Source of the DNA: Climacium dendroides
Taxonomy: Eukaryota > Streptophyta > Bryopsida > Hypnales > Climaciaceae
Length of the DNA stretch: 64,000 nt
Assembly: GCA_950106755.1 (NCBI GenBank)
Contig: OX467084.1
Span: 35,529,213 to 35,593,212, forward strand
Direction: 5' to 3'
Positions within the stretch are counted from its first letter, which is position 1. Every line of letters starts with the position of its first letter. Below the pieces are notes generated by a model. It searched no databases. It had not been told where the DNA came from and saw only the letters and a program-made list of their open reading frames with translations. Position numbers and translations under genes: made by a program. Positions 36,317 to 47,970 of this stretch are shown here, one piece after another.

Positions 36317-36322
36317 TTTATT
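36317..36322 (-). terminator. Poly(A) signal candidate for the 12-exon gene
   Basis: AATAAA on the minus strand (plus-strand tttatt), about 580 nt beyond the stop codon. The stretch 36323-36900 is less AT-rich than the intergenic matrix, as expected for a 3' UTR. Confidence 0.45.
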
Positions 36323-36900
36323 AAAAAAAAATCCAAGCTTTGGAATGCAATAAAATATTACAGAATTTAAAAAGAATAAGTAGGCCACCGACTAAAAAAA
36401 TGCCACATTCTCTGGTTGCTATCCAATGATGAAATTGAGAGATACCAATCACGCCCCCAGAAAGTTCCCAACTTTAGAATGGAGATTGTGACTTTTGAGG
36501 CCTGAACGTCATGGGCGCTGAAAAGGTTAGTTGTGAGTGAATTTCCAACAGAAGGTCGAACATCGCTGCTTGCTATGCAATCATTCGCTTGCGTGGCTGC
36601 CTCGGGTAGAATCTCCTGTAAGAACTATAGCAGCATATTTTAGAGAATTCACCTCGTAATAACTCTGATTTCTGGTGTTTTCCAAAACTCCGAGAAAATT
36701 TTCACAATTATATCATCCTCATTAACTACAGAACCAACTACAGGAGTCTCTACATTGAGCCATTCAAAATCGCCTGAAAAGCTAGAACTTGCCTTCGTCA
36801 TCAAGTGATAGTTACGGGAAACACTGACAAGAATTACAGCAACCCCTGTTGAAGGATATGATTGCTGGAAGGATTTTGGAAGAGACCACTACAGCATTAC

Positions 36901-39900
36901 TTACTCAGTAGGAGCTCCAGTACAAGTCCGCTTATGATTATAGAAAGCTGAAGTCTTGCCAGAATATAACCGGCCACATCCCACTGGGCAAATCTCTGTT
37001 CCAGATGATAGCTTCGGTGCAGCTTTCGTGATCTTTCTGACGCTTTGAGCCTTAGTTGTGCTCTCAAGACCACGCTCAACCTGTTCTCCGTCATCAACAT
37101 CGCCTGTCGATTTCGAAACAAAGTGTGGGGACGAAACCAACTCTGCATGATGAACTCAACTACTTTCAGAATCCACAAGAGCTGCATAAGCTCCAGACTC
37201 TCCAAGCTCAGTTGACAGTTGGAAATCAAACTTTAACTCCACTTAACCGAGTTAATCCCGAAGTGGACAAATGACCAAACGTGGCTGCTTCCATATCTAC
37301 AGGCGTCGCAATAAGTGACATAATTCATTTAGGAAACATCTTGGAAGGGAACAAAATAGAAAGAAGAAATCATGCCCTACATCAAAAAAATAGACATATA
37401 AACGATAGAGATATGTTTCTACAGTTAGTACAATTTGAATGTAAGCTTCCAAAGTGGACTGTGTTACATTATCTTAGGCACTTACGGTTAACGCTAAGAT
37501 CACCAAGAGATATTACTAAACGAGAGACAATACTCTATAATATTATTAGAAGCCAGACATAGTTACGCTTACGTGTCGGATAAATGGCACCGGACGGGAC
37601 GGTACCGCCATGAGGGGAGGTAGCCAATGCAATGGGTGATCCTCGCATCCTCACAGTCCATTTGACAGGTACAGCAACTTTCCTTGATTTTTTCCCCACT
37701 GAGGCGGTTGCATCCATGCCATGAAGCATCTCATCTTCGAATACCCGCTGCACAGCCCTACTGGCCACGTCTTCCAATCGCTGGGCTTTGCTCTCTCTCA
37801 TTCCAATCTTCTTAGCACATTTGGATACAGTATTCATCGGTGCTTCATCTTCCGAGACGAAATCGAAGACGTCCTTTTGGAGTTTGTCTTGATGGGCAGC
37901 TGCAACTTTCTCATCTGCATACACGACTCTTACACCCTTTAGATAATATCCAAACCTGGCAAAAATGTAGTTGTCGTCCGATCATATCCATGGTCACAGT
38001 AGAGCAACTATAGAAGGATTAGAAATCGCAACCTGCAAGTAATTCAAAAGATTCACTCATTACATAGCGACTCCTCTTCTAGAGACTACCTCCAAGCACA
38101 ATTTTCCATTTAGTTTCACTTTCAAGGTCAGTATTTGGAATTTTCCAGATCAGAAAGGACTAAACTCGATAAGCTAGATTTTATTATCTGAGTTGAAGAG
38201 ATAAAGGGATGATGAAGGCTGGAATTAAGTTTGACCAGTACGAGGCCTGCCTTAAAAAATTAGGGGCAATGATGTCAACGGGAGGGATACGTTTGAAATC
38301 CAAGACTAAAAAGCATGTAAAACTGTTATAACATGTTTAGTCTTATTCCTTACCAGTTTTATGACTCCCCTACCTTCAGACAAAAAAAACCCGTCTTCTC
38401 TATCACTCGCTTCGGAGGTTCCACCACAGAGATCAGGACTAAGCTTGCTATCGGCTGCAATACCCCCAGGAACTGGGGTGTCAGACATGACCTTCACCTC
38501 GTTATTATCTGTGTCGTCTTCGATTTGCGCTACTCTTTCCAGCTTACTTTGGGCAACGTCTTCTCCTTCAACTACGTCAATGGGATCGGAATTTGCAGCT
38601 GGGGAAACGCGATTCTCCGTCTTCCCTGCGTCTTCCTTCAAGCTTAAAACACTACTCTGTAACCAAAGGTCCCTGTTGCTCTTCTCAAATTTTAAGTAGA
38701 GCTCTTCAGTTTCTCTTGCACTCCGATCTACAGACGTCTCACGCAAAATAGTGGCCTCTTCGATATTTAACTTCCTTTTCTTCTGCCTTTTCTCTCCGGT
38801 CTCTGATGTCTTCCTCTTTTTCTTTTTCCCGCTGCCATCAAACCCGGACGCATCTTGACTTCCAACAAGACCCGTTTCCAGGCTCTCTCTTTTTTTTCGC
38901 TGCTTGCGTTTTTTCCCAGTCATATTTGGAGCATCCTCAATTACTAAAGAAGGTCCCTTGGTTTCTTGATTGCTTTCCAGTTTCTCCTCTTCCCTTTCGT
39001 CTTCTGAAATGTGATCTGTGTTGATCGCTCCATGTTGTGCATCTTGGGATTGTACCTCCAGTCTCTTTCTCTGCATGCAGTACAACATGAAATATACTTC
39101 ACGTTGCTTGTCCACGACTTGAATCACATCAAAGAATAGTCACAGCGGAATCTTGGCGCCAAAAATATGTCGTAACATGATATTGTCTACGTATTACGAA
39201 AACGACCACACAATTCTTGCTGAATATGAGACCGATTTAGAAGTTAAAAAAATCATGAGCAACTACATTAATACTACCAACCTGAAAGAGAAAAATAAGT
39301 TATTACCTCCTCGCTGGTCGTTTCTACAGAAGATTTCCTATTTGTTGCAGCATTTAGATCATTTCGGAAAGTCTCTTTGAGACTCTCCGGCGTGTATAAA
39401 AGGTTATAAAGTCCTGCAGGTGTTTGTTTCTCTTCTGTAGCTTCTTGGTCATCAATTGAAGTCTTTTCTGAAGATTCACGAGTTGCTAAAAGGCTGGCAT
39501 CATTATGTTTTTCGGGCAAACTCTTTCTTTCTTTCTTTTTGTCCGCCTGTTTAATCGAGTCAGTCCTCTTCAGACGTAATGCTTTTACACCAGCCTTGGG
39601 AACTTCTTTTCCAGATGATTGCAATGCCGTTGCTGCGCCCGGGCCGGCGCCTGAGATCTTTTCAATGGTAACAGGCTTTGGGACTTTGAATTGTGGAGTA
39701 AGCAATTTCCCTGTTGAGATTTGGGATGCCGGTGCAAGGTCAATGGCTTGATATCTTTCCAAGCCCACAGCACGTCCAGGAAGCGTCATTGAGCAGTTCT
39801 TGACACTTTCCTGCGTGTTCGACGGTATGTCAAATAGACTATCCGCAGCTGCCGCAAGAGATCCAGCTTGCGTTAAAGGCTCGATTGGCATACTGCGCTT

Positions 39901-42900
39901 ACGTTGACCAAGAGTGATGCCCATAAGTTCGTCCAAGCCATCTTGACTCTCAATAAAGTGAGCAAACCTAAACTTTTACAAGATAATGGAGTCAGGAGCA
40001 ATTGAAATTCTTCTCATACTATATAAGATATAAAACGATCTACTAGTCACGTGGCCTTTTGTCAAATACAATCTCAAGATATGCATACAATGCGGTGTTC
40101 ATAAAGAAGACCTCAATCCCCTAAAGCACCTACAATAACGAAAGAAGAAGAAGAGCTTGAAAAGTTATACTTCGCTTCAATGTCTGCAGGTACTCCGGAG
40201 GCCCGCCGTTTGAAGATTTGACTTGATTTCATGCCGCCACTGTCGGAAACTGCAACCATAGGGCATTCAGCTGAGTGATTGACTTCAAAACCAGAATACT
40301 TTGCCATGTACTTCCAATGTTGCAACTACGGCATCTCCACACGCCGGATTGATTCTTTAGACTAACAACGAGTGCCTGATCCAAATCCTTACAAGAAAAT
40401 GCAATCCCTGTCAATCAAACAGATCGTAAGAGAACACACGAGAAAACTTACCCAATGGAACAGGAATCCTGGTTGTCAAAGGTGGATCATCTCTACGCCC
40501 GGTTTCATCACTTGAATCGTCTGACTCTCCAACGCCTTTGTCAGAAATGACAAGGTTATCTGCTTTTTGCTTCTTAAACTCATCTATTTCTTCGTCTCGG
40601 TTGGTGTCGGACTCATAACTATTATCCTCCGTTGTATTATCCGATAATGCCTTGGCAACCTGATTCATATACGACAAGGTACATCCCAAGCAATGAGCAA
40701 CCACTGTTCCCAAGGTACAACAAAGATTCTGTACATAAACAATGTAAAAGCAATGCTGCAATTAAAAAAAAGAAAAGTCAAAGGACAACTCAGCTCTACA
40801 ACGCGAATCAGAAAAAATCGCTCAGCACTCGAAATTCCGAAAGTTAGTGTACAATGAGCGTTTCACCTGTGTTGGAGCGACTTGAAATGACTGATCTTGA
40901 GAAAAGAACTGAAGTGAGTCAATCTTCAGATTAGTTTCTCTGCCATCTGCCCTTTTAGGAGATGTACTGGCATGCTCCTCAGGACTTCTCACACTATTAG
41001 GAATCATGCGGAATGCTTTCCGTGTCCGATCTTCTTTCCTGCTTACATCGTGCTGGTTTCCTACTTTTGTTTGGTTAGCAGATCCAGGGTCACTCTTTGC
41101 AGAACTCTCTCCGGTACAAGTTCCAGAGAGCACGACTTTGTCAGGCTTGGCAACCTTAAACTGGTCGATGAGCCCAGGCTCGCTTTCTAATCGGTCACTA
41201 GAGACATGTGCAACTCTGCCTGGTGAGGCAATGACATGCCCGCTGTTGGCTTCCGAGTAACTTGGCGATCTCTTCACCCTAACTGGACGAATCTTAGCTG
41301 CGGACACCTCTGAGCCTTTATTTACACCCTCTGAGTGTTGCTGAGTCTTTTCTGAGCCCTGGAAGCTCTGCATTTCACTAGCCTTGGTATTTCTTCCTTC
41401 GTCATTCGTCACATCTTGAGAACTTTCAGAATGGCGAGTTTCCGACGGAGCGCCACGGCCAGCTTTTCTGTATTTGCCAACAAAGCTGATTACAAAACCA
41501 GTACCGATAATTTATGGATTGTCGGACTTCCGTACTTGCAATCCAGACCTCAAGAGCACAGGCTTCAGATTCCAACTATCATCCAAAGTCCTGAAAAAGG
41601 AAGCTCAATGGAAGCTGTAATGCCAGCTTAAGACTAACAATGCAATTGAACCAAGCAGAGACAAGTAGCTTACTTTGATGAATTGGGAGATTCCTGACTT
41701 TCAACAGAACCGACATTTGCAACCTGTGTGGGTTGAAAGGCCCCTGAACCACCTTTGTGGGAGGCGCTAGTCTCAGCATCGTTGAAATCACTGTTCAAAT
41801 TCTTTCTTGGCGAGAGCACCTTGTCATCAATATTGACCAATTCGGCACCATTCCGAATCATACCTTCTCCAGATGTTTCATTCAGCACTTGAGCTTCTCT
41901 TCCTGGGACTCCGTTTTCTGAAGCATCATCTTTCGAGAGATTTAATACCGAAGGTCTTCCTGAATTTTGGGAGCCCTTCTGGTCACTGACATCGACAGAT
42001 AGAGATGTGCCTTTCTTCCTTCGCTTTATGCTTGTCTTTTTTTTCTCAACGTCTTTAAGAGCAATATTGTCAACTTCTTCATTATTATTCACATGCTGAG
42101 AGTGAATAGGACTTGTAGCTTTCGCAACCAACTCATGCCCGGGATCTACAAGAGCCGAGGTTACGAACGTGCATTGGCCATTCTCCTGTTCATATTCCCT
42201 ATCAGATTCATTCAGTACATGATTCAGACTGGCGCTCACAACCGGAATAGTCTCGCATTTCTTGTTCTTCCTCGTCTTTGTCAGCTTCCTCTCTGGCTTC
42301 TGCTCTTGCTTCTGCTCCCGTCTCTTCTTCGTCTTCTTTTTCGGAAGCAAAGCTGGTGACACGTCAGGGCTGTCCAGCAATGAATTTGATTTCTTTCCTC
42401 TGTCAACTTCGAGATCAACATTACCACTAGCTACTACTCCGGAACAAATTGCAAGACCAGTGTCTACTCTAATCTCAGTCTCAGCATCGCACCTCTCTTC
42501 TTTGCCCTCTACCCCAGGAGGTTCACCTTTTAAGGCTTCATTTCGATTCTCACTAATTGTAAGATCAAGGTTAAGTACATGCTTCTTCTTTTTCCTTTTC
42601 TTTCCAGAAGAAGATAATAGATTAGAATCTAAATCACCAAAGCGATTCATCTGTGATAATGAACCTCCAGTAAGCCCATTCACATCCTCGTGCATGCCGT
42701 CAGGGTTCAATCTATCGCCCCCTTTCCAATCCAGCGCAGCACTCCTGACCTTGAGCCTACCATTTGCTTCCGGCACGTTTGAGGTGCTGCCACTAGGTGC
42801 TTTAGTGAGCCTTCGTGACTTTGAAGGCCGTTCATTACTTACCGATGAATCCCTTTTCCTACTGACCCCTTCAATATCAAATGTCAATGCAGGTGTAACG

Positions 42901-44235
42901 CCTTCACTAATTCTGTCCGGTTCTGCTATGCACATGTCTTGGTCTAAGCTGGATACCTTCGTGACTAAGGGAGCTTCTGCGTTTTCAGCTCTTCCATCAC
43001 GGAGAACTGCACCTAGACTCTCCAACAACCTCCCATCAGTCGGTTCCTCTAGAGAATCCGCCAATCCACTAACTACTCCGGGAAGTCGATCCAGAGGCTC
43101 TTGAGAACCTAATAAACAATCTACATCACCATCTGCCTCTTCCTTCAGCAGCTTCGATTCTTTCAACACTTTCCACGGCTCAACAGCCAACTGTGCACAG
43201 GGTTCACCAACAAGTGGTTGCGGTGCTAGAAAGGGAACTTTCTTAGGCGTTGAACTCTTTATGAAACTAAGGGCAGGCATTCGTACAAGCCCATCCCTAT
43301 TGCTTGACGCAGGATCACAGCTCTTCACCTCCGCAAACACCTTTCCTTCGTCCTTGTCATACACTTGCCCTATTCGAAGAAAATCAGCGAGATGGTATCC
43401 GTGTTCTCCACCAGGCACCTATTACCTCATTCAAGCACATATCATAACGTCAGTGCCCCGAAATGTCATCTATGAATCGATGTTTATTCTTCTACCTCCC
43501 AAACGCAAGCGTCACCTGCTTCCTAAGCAGGTGACTCGACTTTCAGTAGCCCATACCAAAACACTCCTCTGAATCTTACAACATAACAAACCTCGACATG
43601 TCTCACAAGACACGAACAAGAAATTGTAGCAATAAACATCGCAATTGACGTCCCATGGTCGGATCTAAGAAAACCATACCGCAAGCTGTCCAATGTCGAT
43701 ATCCCCCTTGCCAGGGTAACAGTGTCGATGTGTCACCTTCACCAACTCTGCAGCGTTACCAATTCACCACAAACACCAAACACCATAACTTGATCACCTT
43801 AATTCAGAAGGACGCTTTCTACAACGCAGTTTCCAGTACTACAAGAAACTCCAATGTCGCAATTGGCAAGTACCTTATTCTCCTACCTCGATTCCAAATT
43901 CAATAAAATTTCACTGTTATTCTCTCTTTGCATCTGAACAACGCATTTAAAAAAAACGCAACAATGAACACAATAAAGAATTCATACGATCGAGAATACT
44001 CTTCCGTCTCCGATGAAGCCACAATTGAACACAATTGCACACCAACGAAGCCAGAATGCAATGCAGCGCCCTACAGAATTGCTGCGCAGAGAAAGAGAAA
44101 ACGAAATTCACCTCGGAGTTCGGCCACGGTGGAGGTACGCACAATGGACACAATGAAATGCGTGTCCACATCCGTGTCCACGAAGATGCGCACCAACTGA
44201 TCGAAGTTGATCACGGCGTCCGCATCCACCGCCAT
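36901..44235 (-). CDS. Large basic, probably nuclear protein of unknown function (12 exons, ~1,627 aa)
   Basis: Exons in order on the minus strand: 44235-44112, 43747-43680, 43418-41674, 41590-41549, 41467-40867, 40659-40452, 40407-40312, 40249-40171, 39946-39307, 39070-38374, 37914-37573, 37142-36901. All introns are GT-AG and all phases join. Exon 4 could end at 41528 and exon 6 could begin at 40728. Residues 1 to about 115 look globular, with alternating strands and a helix ('FDQLVRIFVDTDVDTHFIVS', 'VAELRELVKVTHRHCYPG', 'GYHLADFLRIGQVYDKDEG'), perhaps a beta-grasp fold. The middle is long, charged and probably disordered, with repeated Lys/Arg clusters ('SGKKRKKKK', 'KKKTKKRREQ', 'IKRRKKG', 'GKKRKQRKKRES', 'EKRQKKRKLN') that should act as nuclear or nucleolar localisation signals. 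The C-terminus has a C-X3-C-X13-H-X3-C cluster (Cys1599, Cys1603, His1617, Cys1621), a candidate zinc finger. I do not recognise the family. The fold and nuclear location are inference. Confidence 0.8.
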
Positions 44236-44293
44236 CTCCGCTCTCCGTGCAAGCGTGGAGAAGCCAACCGCCTCATGAAAGACTCGAAACACT

Positions 44294-44302
44294 AAACCCT
44301 AA
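44294..44302 (+). promoter_or_regulatory. Telo-box in the leader/promoter of the 12-exon gene
   Basis: AAACCCTAA, the plant telo-box, lies 59 nt upstream of the ATG at 44235. Telo-boxes near the start are typical of plant genes active in dividing cells, such as those for ribosome biogenesis. The flanking 44236-44570 is GC-richer than the intergenic DNA and probably holds the promoter. Confidence 0.5.
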
Positions 44303-44574
44303 ACCTTGCACCTGGGCTTTTGAGTTAGGGCAGCAGCTCCACCAATTCCTTCAAACCTAAACTTAAATTAACGAATTGCAAGGAAGCTTTTACGGGAAGT
44401 ATTTACCCAAACGGAACGATTGCTAGATGATAGCTTCAGACCTATAAATGGCTCTGCAGCACGGCCATCCGCCCAAAACCAAATGCGAAAGCGAATTCAA
44501 ATGAAGGACTGTGCATTGGCGGCACCGTGCGTCGTAGAGGGTGTCAGAACGAACGGAAAAGTGTTAACTTGACT

Positions 44575-44765
44575 GTAACATGGATGACAGAGAATCTCTT
44601 CATGCAGCACAGAAGTGCAATTATTCATCCTCAGAATTTTGTGTGGAAAGGAGATCTTCTACCTTTCAATGAGTGCTTTTGCAATTTTTTAAGCCAATGA
44701 TTCACATAGTCATAAAAAAATAATGATTTTCAAGGTCATTGGTGTCATTAATTGTGAGAGAAGTT
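44575..44765 (+). mobile_element. Copy of the ~230-bp MITE family
   Basis: Contains 'cagaattttgtgtggaaagg', 'agatcttctac', 'tttcaatgagtgctttt' and 'aagccaatgattcacat', collinear with 28640-28780 and the reverse of 54830-55000. It begins directly at the edge of the GC-rich promoter of the 12-exon gene. Confidence 0.6.
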
Positions 44766-44959
44766 GTTGTTTTTTTTCAAAAATTGGACTTTGATGAAGG
44801 TATCTCAAAATTTGTAAGGGTTAAAGCTATGAAAAGTAACAACACCTAAAAAGAACACTTTTCCTAGTCTCACAACCTCAAAGGTTGAACAATAACTTAA
44901 AAAAAAACAAGAAAGTTTGTAGATGGTCCTTTTGACTTAGAAAATGATATGCATCTCTA

Positions 44960-45650
44960 CATTATGCTATTAACCCCTAAAGTTTTTTTTCATTAATTTT
45001 TCACCAAAAATGCTCCAAAATTGCCATTTGTAATACAAGTATTAAGTCTTAGACATATGTAACTGTAGTATGCTAGATTTAGACAATTTATAATGAGTGT
45101 TTAATGTTTAAATCCTTTTGACTTAGAAAATGCTCTCCATTTCTACAATATGTTATGAACCCCTATAGGTTTTTGGCTATGTTTCACCAAAAATGCTCCA
45201 AAAATGCCATTTTTAGTATAAATATCAAAAGAAAAAAAGAAAAATCATTTTAGGACACATGTAACCTTAGGATCTTGTACTATGTTGGTTTGAAAAGATG
45301 TAGAAAAATATTGAAAAATTTCCACCTTGTAGATTGCAAGATATTAGTATTTAAAGTGACAAGAATCTTTTTTTTGCCCTAGCAAAAAATTAGACAACTG
45401 CACTTCACAAGGCTAGACTATTATGAAAAAATGTCCAAAATGGTTATAACTCTTTGGATTCATTCTTCAAGGCAAGTTGGCTACATGCTTGAATATTTTC
45501 AAATCATTTGGAATTGTACAATATATAAGAAAAAAATAGTAAGTAGAAAGAAGTAGAGAATGATTCAAAATACTAAATTGTTAACCATTCATTTATGAAA
45601 TTGAAAAATGCCAATCCCAATGGTTGTAATGTTGTCATAAACAATGTACA
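44960..45650 (+). mobile_element. Truncated, partly duplicated copy of the 890-bp TIR family
   Basis: 'ttaacccctaaagtttt' at about 44970 and a second end-like 'gaacccctataggtttttgg' at about 45167 are each followed by 'tcaccaaaaatgctccaaaa'. From 45260 to 45650 it is collinear with 29840-30240 ('gtagattgcaagatattagt', 'ggcaagttggctacatgctt', 'caatcccaatggttgtaatg'). The right half and right TIR are missing. Confidence 0.65.
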
Positions 45651-47590
45651 CCTAATGTATTTATTTATTTTTCAAAAATCACTTTCTCTATCAATTCAAA
45701 GTTTTCAAAAACCCCAATTCAAACTCAATCAATATATTTTACCAAAATTTTTGCAATGGATACCTGCAATGGTGCACCATTTATGGCTTGTTCTTGAAAC
45801 CCTAAACCCCGTGAATGTCCAGGCAATTGAATGAAGCACTCACTCCATTCATACTTTTGAGTATCGACCTTGTATAGATCCATGCCCTAATGCAATTACG
45901 ATGAGTAGTGTTGTTGCCAGCATATTAGTACAAGAGAGGATTTTCTTAGCCTACCATTGCTATCCAACAAATTGAAAAAGGCACAGTAAGATTCATTAGA
46001 AAGATTGATGGGAAGGCGCCTTATTGAGGTTTTAGGTTCAAGAATCATAAATCATAAGGCTTAGGGTTTGTCTTGTTAATGCAACAAGAATTGAAGTCCT
46101 GTACTACTTGAAATCAGTGTTTTCTTTCAATTAAGGACAACCGTTTGTGTACTCGAGTCTATCGTAAAATTTATTTCAATGTGGTTAGTGAGTTGACGGA
46201 TTCCTTCTTTGTGGTACTAGGGTTTGGATAGAAGTTGGTCGAATCACCATTATATCACCCTTGTGGTCACTGATTAGGTTTCCTTCTCTTGGAGTTGACG
46301 GTTTTGATCATATTGGGTTTATGCAAGATGCATTTGAGGAGATTCAATAACTGACGATGATGAATTGTACTTCAATATCGGAACTTACCTTGAACCCTCT
46401 CGTAACTTGCAGTTGTGATGTCTTATTGAAATCTTATTCATTAATGTCGATCATATTCTTAACATTTCCTCTTCTAATTGTTGGATGGTTGGATGGTCAA
46501 TAGGTATCCTTATGTTACAGGAACATCAGTGCTGAGAATCAAATACTAAGACAACATTCTTTTGGTGTCCGATACAACAAGTATGTTTGTCTTTGTTTCT
46601 TTACTTGTTTAGCAACTTGGTGGGAAGGGGGTTTCTAGCGTAAATTAGGATGGTGGAAATTTGACTTTTGTGTTGTTTTTCTTTTGTAGAATCTTATGGT
46701 TCAACTGTGAGGTACAAAAGTGTAGAGCGCTTGAAAGTTGTAGGAAAGACCACCGTGCAATCATGCACAACATGGGAGAAAACAAATTTGTTGCATTTGT
46801 GACTACCTTTGAATACATTCATGTATTAATTTGAAGAATAATTACTCTATTTCAAATTTAAAGCATCTTTGGATCAAGTGAACATCATCAAGTATGTACT
46901 GAAAGTGAGATAATGGTGCATGTTGCAATTGCAGGAGATGAAGGCAAAGAATGTTGAGGAGCAATGACAAGATGCTTCCAACAATTTGAAGATTCAAAAC
47001 TCGTACCTTGAATTTGTTGAGTGTTAGCTTCAATAGGGTTGAAAAACACATGATGATACCAATTTAAACCACCCATGCGACATTACATTACAATCCCCGC
47101 AAATCTAAGTGACATTCAAGCTTTGCCAATTCTGCGAGCAAATGTCAACGTTTGTTCCCTCGTCAGTTTGATTGGGCAGTTGACTTGGTCACCATTCCCG
47201 TTCCAAGAAAATACAATGACACTCGTAAGCTCACTACAAGTTCATTACAAGACGTCATTAACGACATTTGCTTTCAAGTTTTATTGCAATTACGTTTCCA
47301 AAAAACTTGGTCACCGTTCCTGTTTCCTTTAAGTAACAAGTTCCCATTGAGCGTTCCCGCGTTCCTTCCGACGTTCCTAGAATTTGTTCCTAGGCGGCAT
47401 TGATGTTCCCAATGTAAGAAGTGTAAGCGTCTGCTATAGGCCCATAAAAAAAATTTAATGAACTAATGATTATTAGCAAAATGAAGAGGTTTTGTAATTT
47501 TTTTCAATGCCCTAGTAATATTTTGAAAATGAAAAAATGTAAAAAATATAACTCATAAACAATGCTACAAACGTTTTGTGTCTCATGAGT
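45651..47590. other. Moderately complex intergenic DNA, no gene recognised
   Basis: Sequence from about 45750 to 47420 is less AT-rich than the matrix and looks like a decayed gene or element. No splice-bounded frame or motif stands out. Overlapping short ORFs on both strands (46842-47403) are inconsistent with one coding strand. Confidence 0.35.
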
Positions 47591-47594
47591 CACG

Positions 47595-47745
47595 GTTGTT
47601 ACATTATAAGTACTTATGTTGTAGGCACCTCCCATGGTTATAGGATGTTTATATTATAAGCACCTTCCATGGTTATAGGATATTTATATTATTAGTGCCT
47701 ATATTACAAGTGTCTATGTTATAAGCACCTTCAATAGTTATAGAG
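47595..47745 (+). repeat. Minisatellite, ~36-bp degenerate unit x4
   Basis: Units centred on 'ataagcaccttccatggtta' followed by 'taggatgtttata', with variants ('gtaggcacctcccatgg', 'agcaccttcaatagttatag'). Four units, the third the most diverged. Confidence 0.75.
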
Positions 47746-47779
47746 TACCTACTTATACCTAAACTCAAATCCCGTAAGC

Positions 47780-47970
47780 TTGTATTTTTAGGCTCACATG
47801 ATAGCATTATTGTCTCATGAGTGATAGAAAATCTTTTTGTGTAGAAGAAATGCAACTACTCATCTTTATCATTTGTTGTGAAAGGGGGTTCTTCTATAGC
47901 AATTTGACTTCTAATGAGTGCTTTGAAAACTATGGTATTCAAAGGGATGATTTCGACAATTAATAGTCAA
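47780..47970 (-). mobile_element. Copy of the ~230-bp MITE family
   Basis: Contains 'aagaaatgcaactactcatc', 'gttcttctatagcaatttga' and 'cttctaatgagtgctttg', collinear with the reverse orientation of 54860-54960. The termini are eroded. Confidence 0.55.

Noticed and set aside
42262..43104. 280-aa plus-strand ORF
   Set aside because: It is antisense to the large third exon of the minus-strand gene. The plus reading is Leu/Phe/Ser-rich mirror sequence of Lys/Glu codons, with no motif and no splice context.
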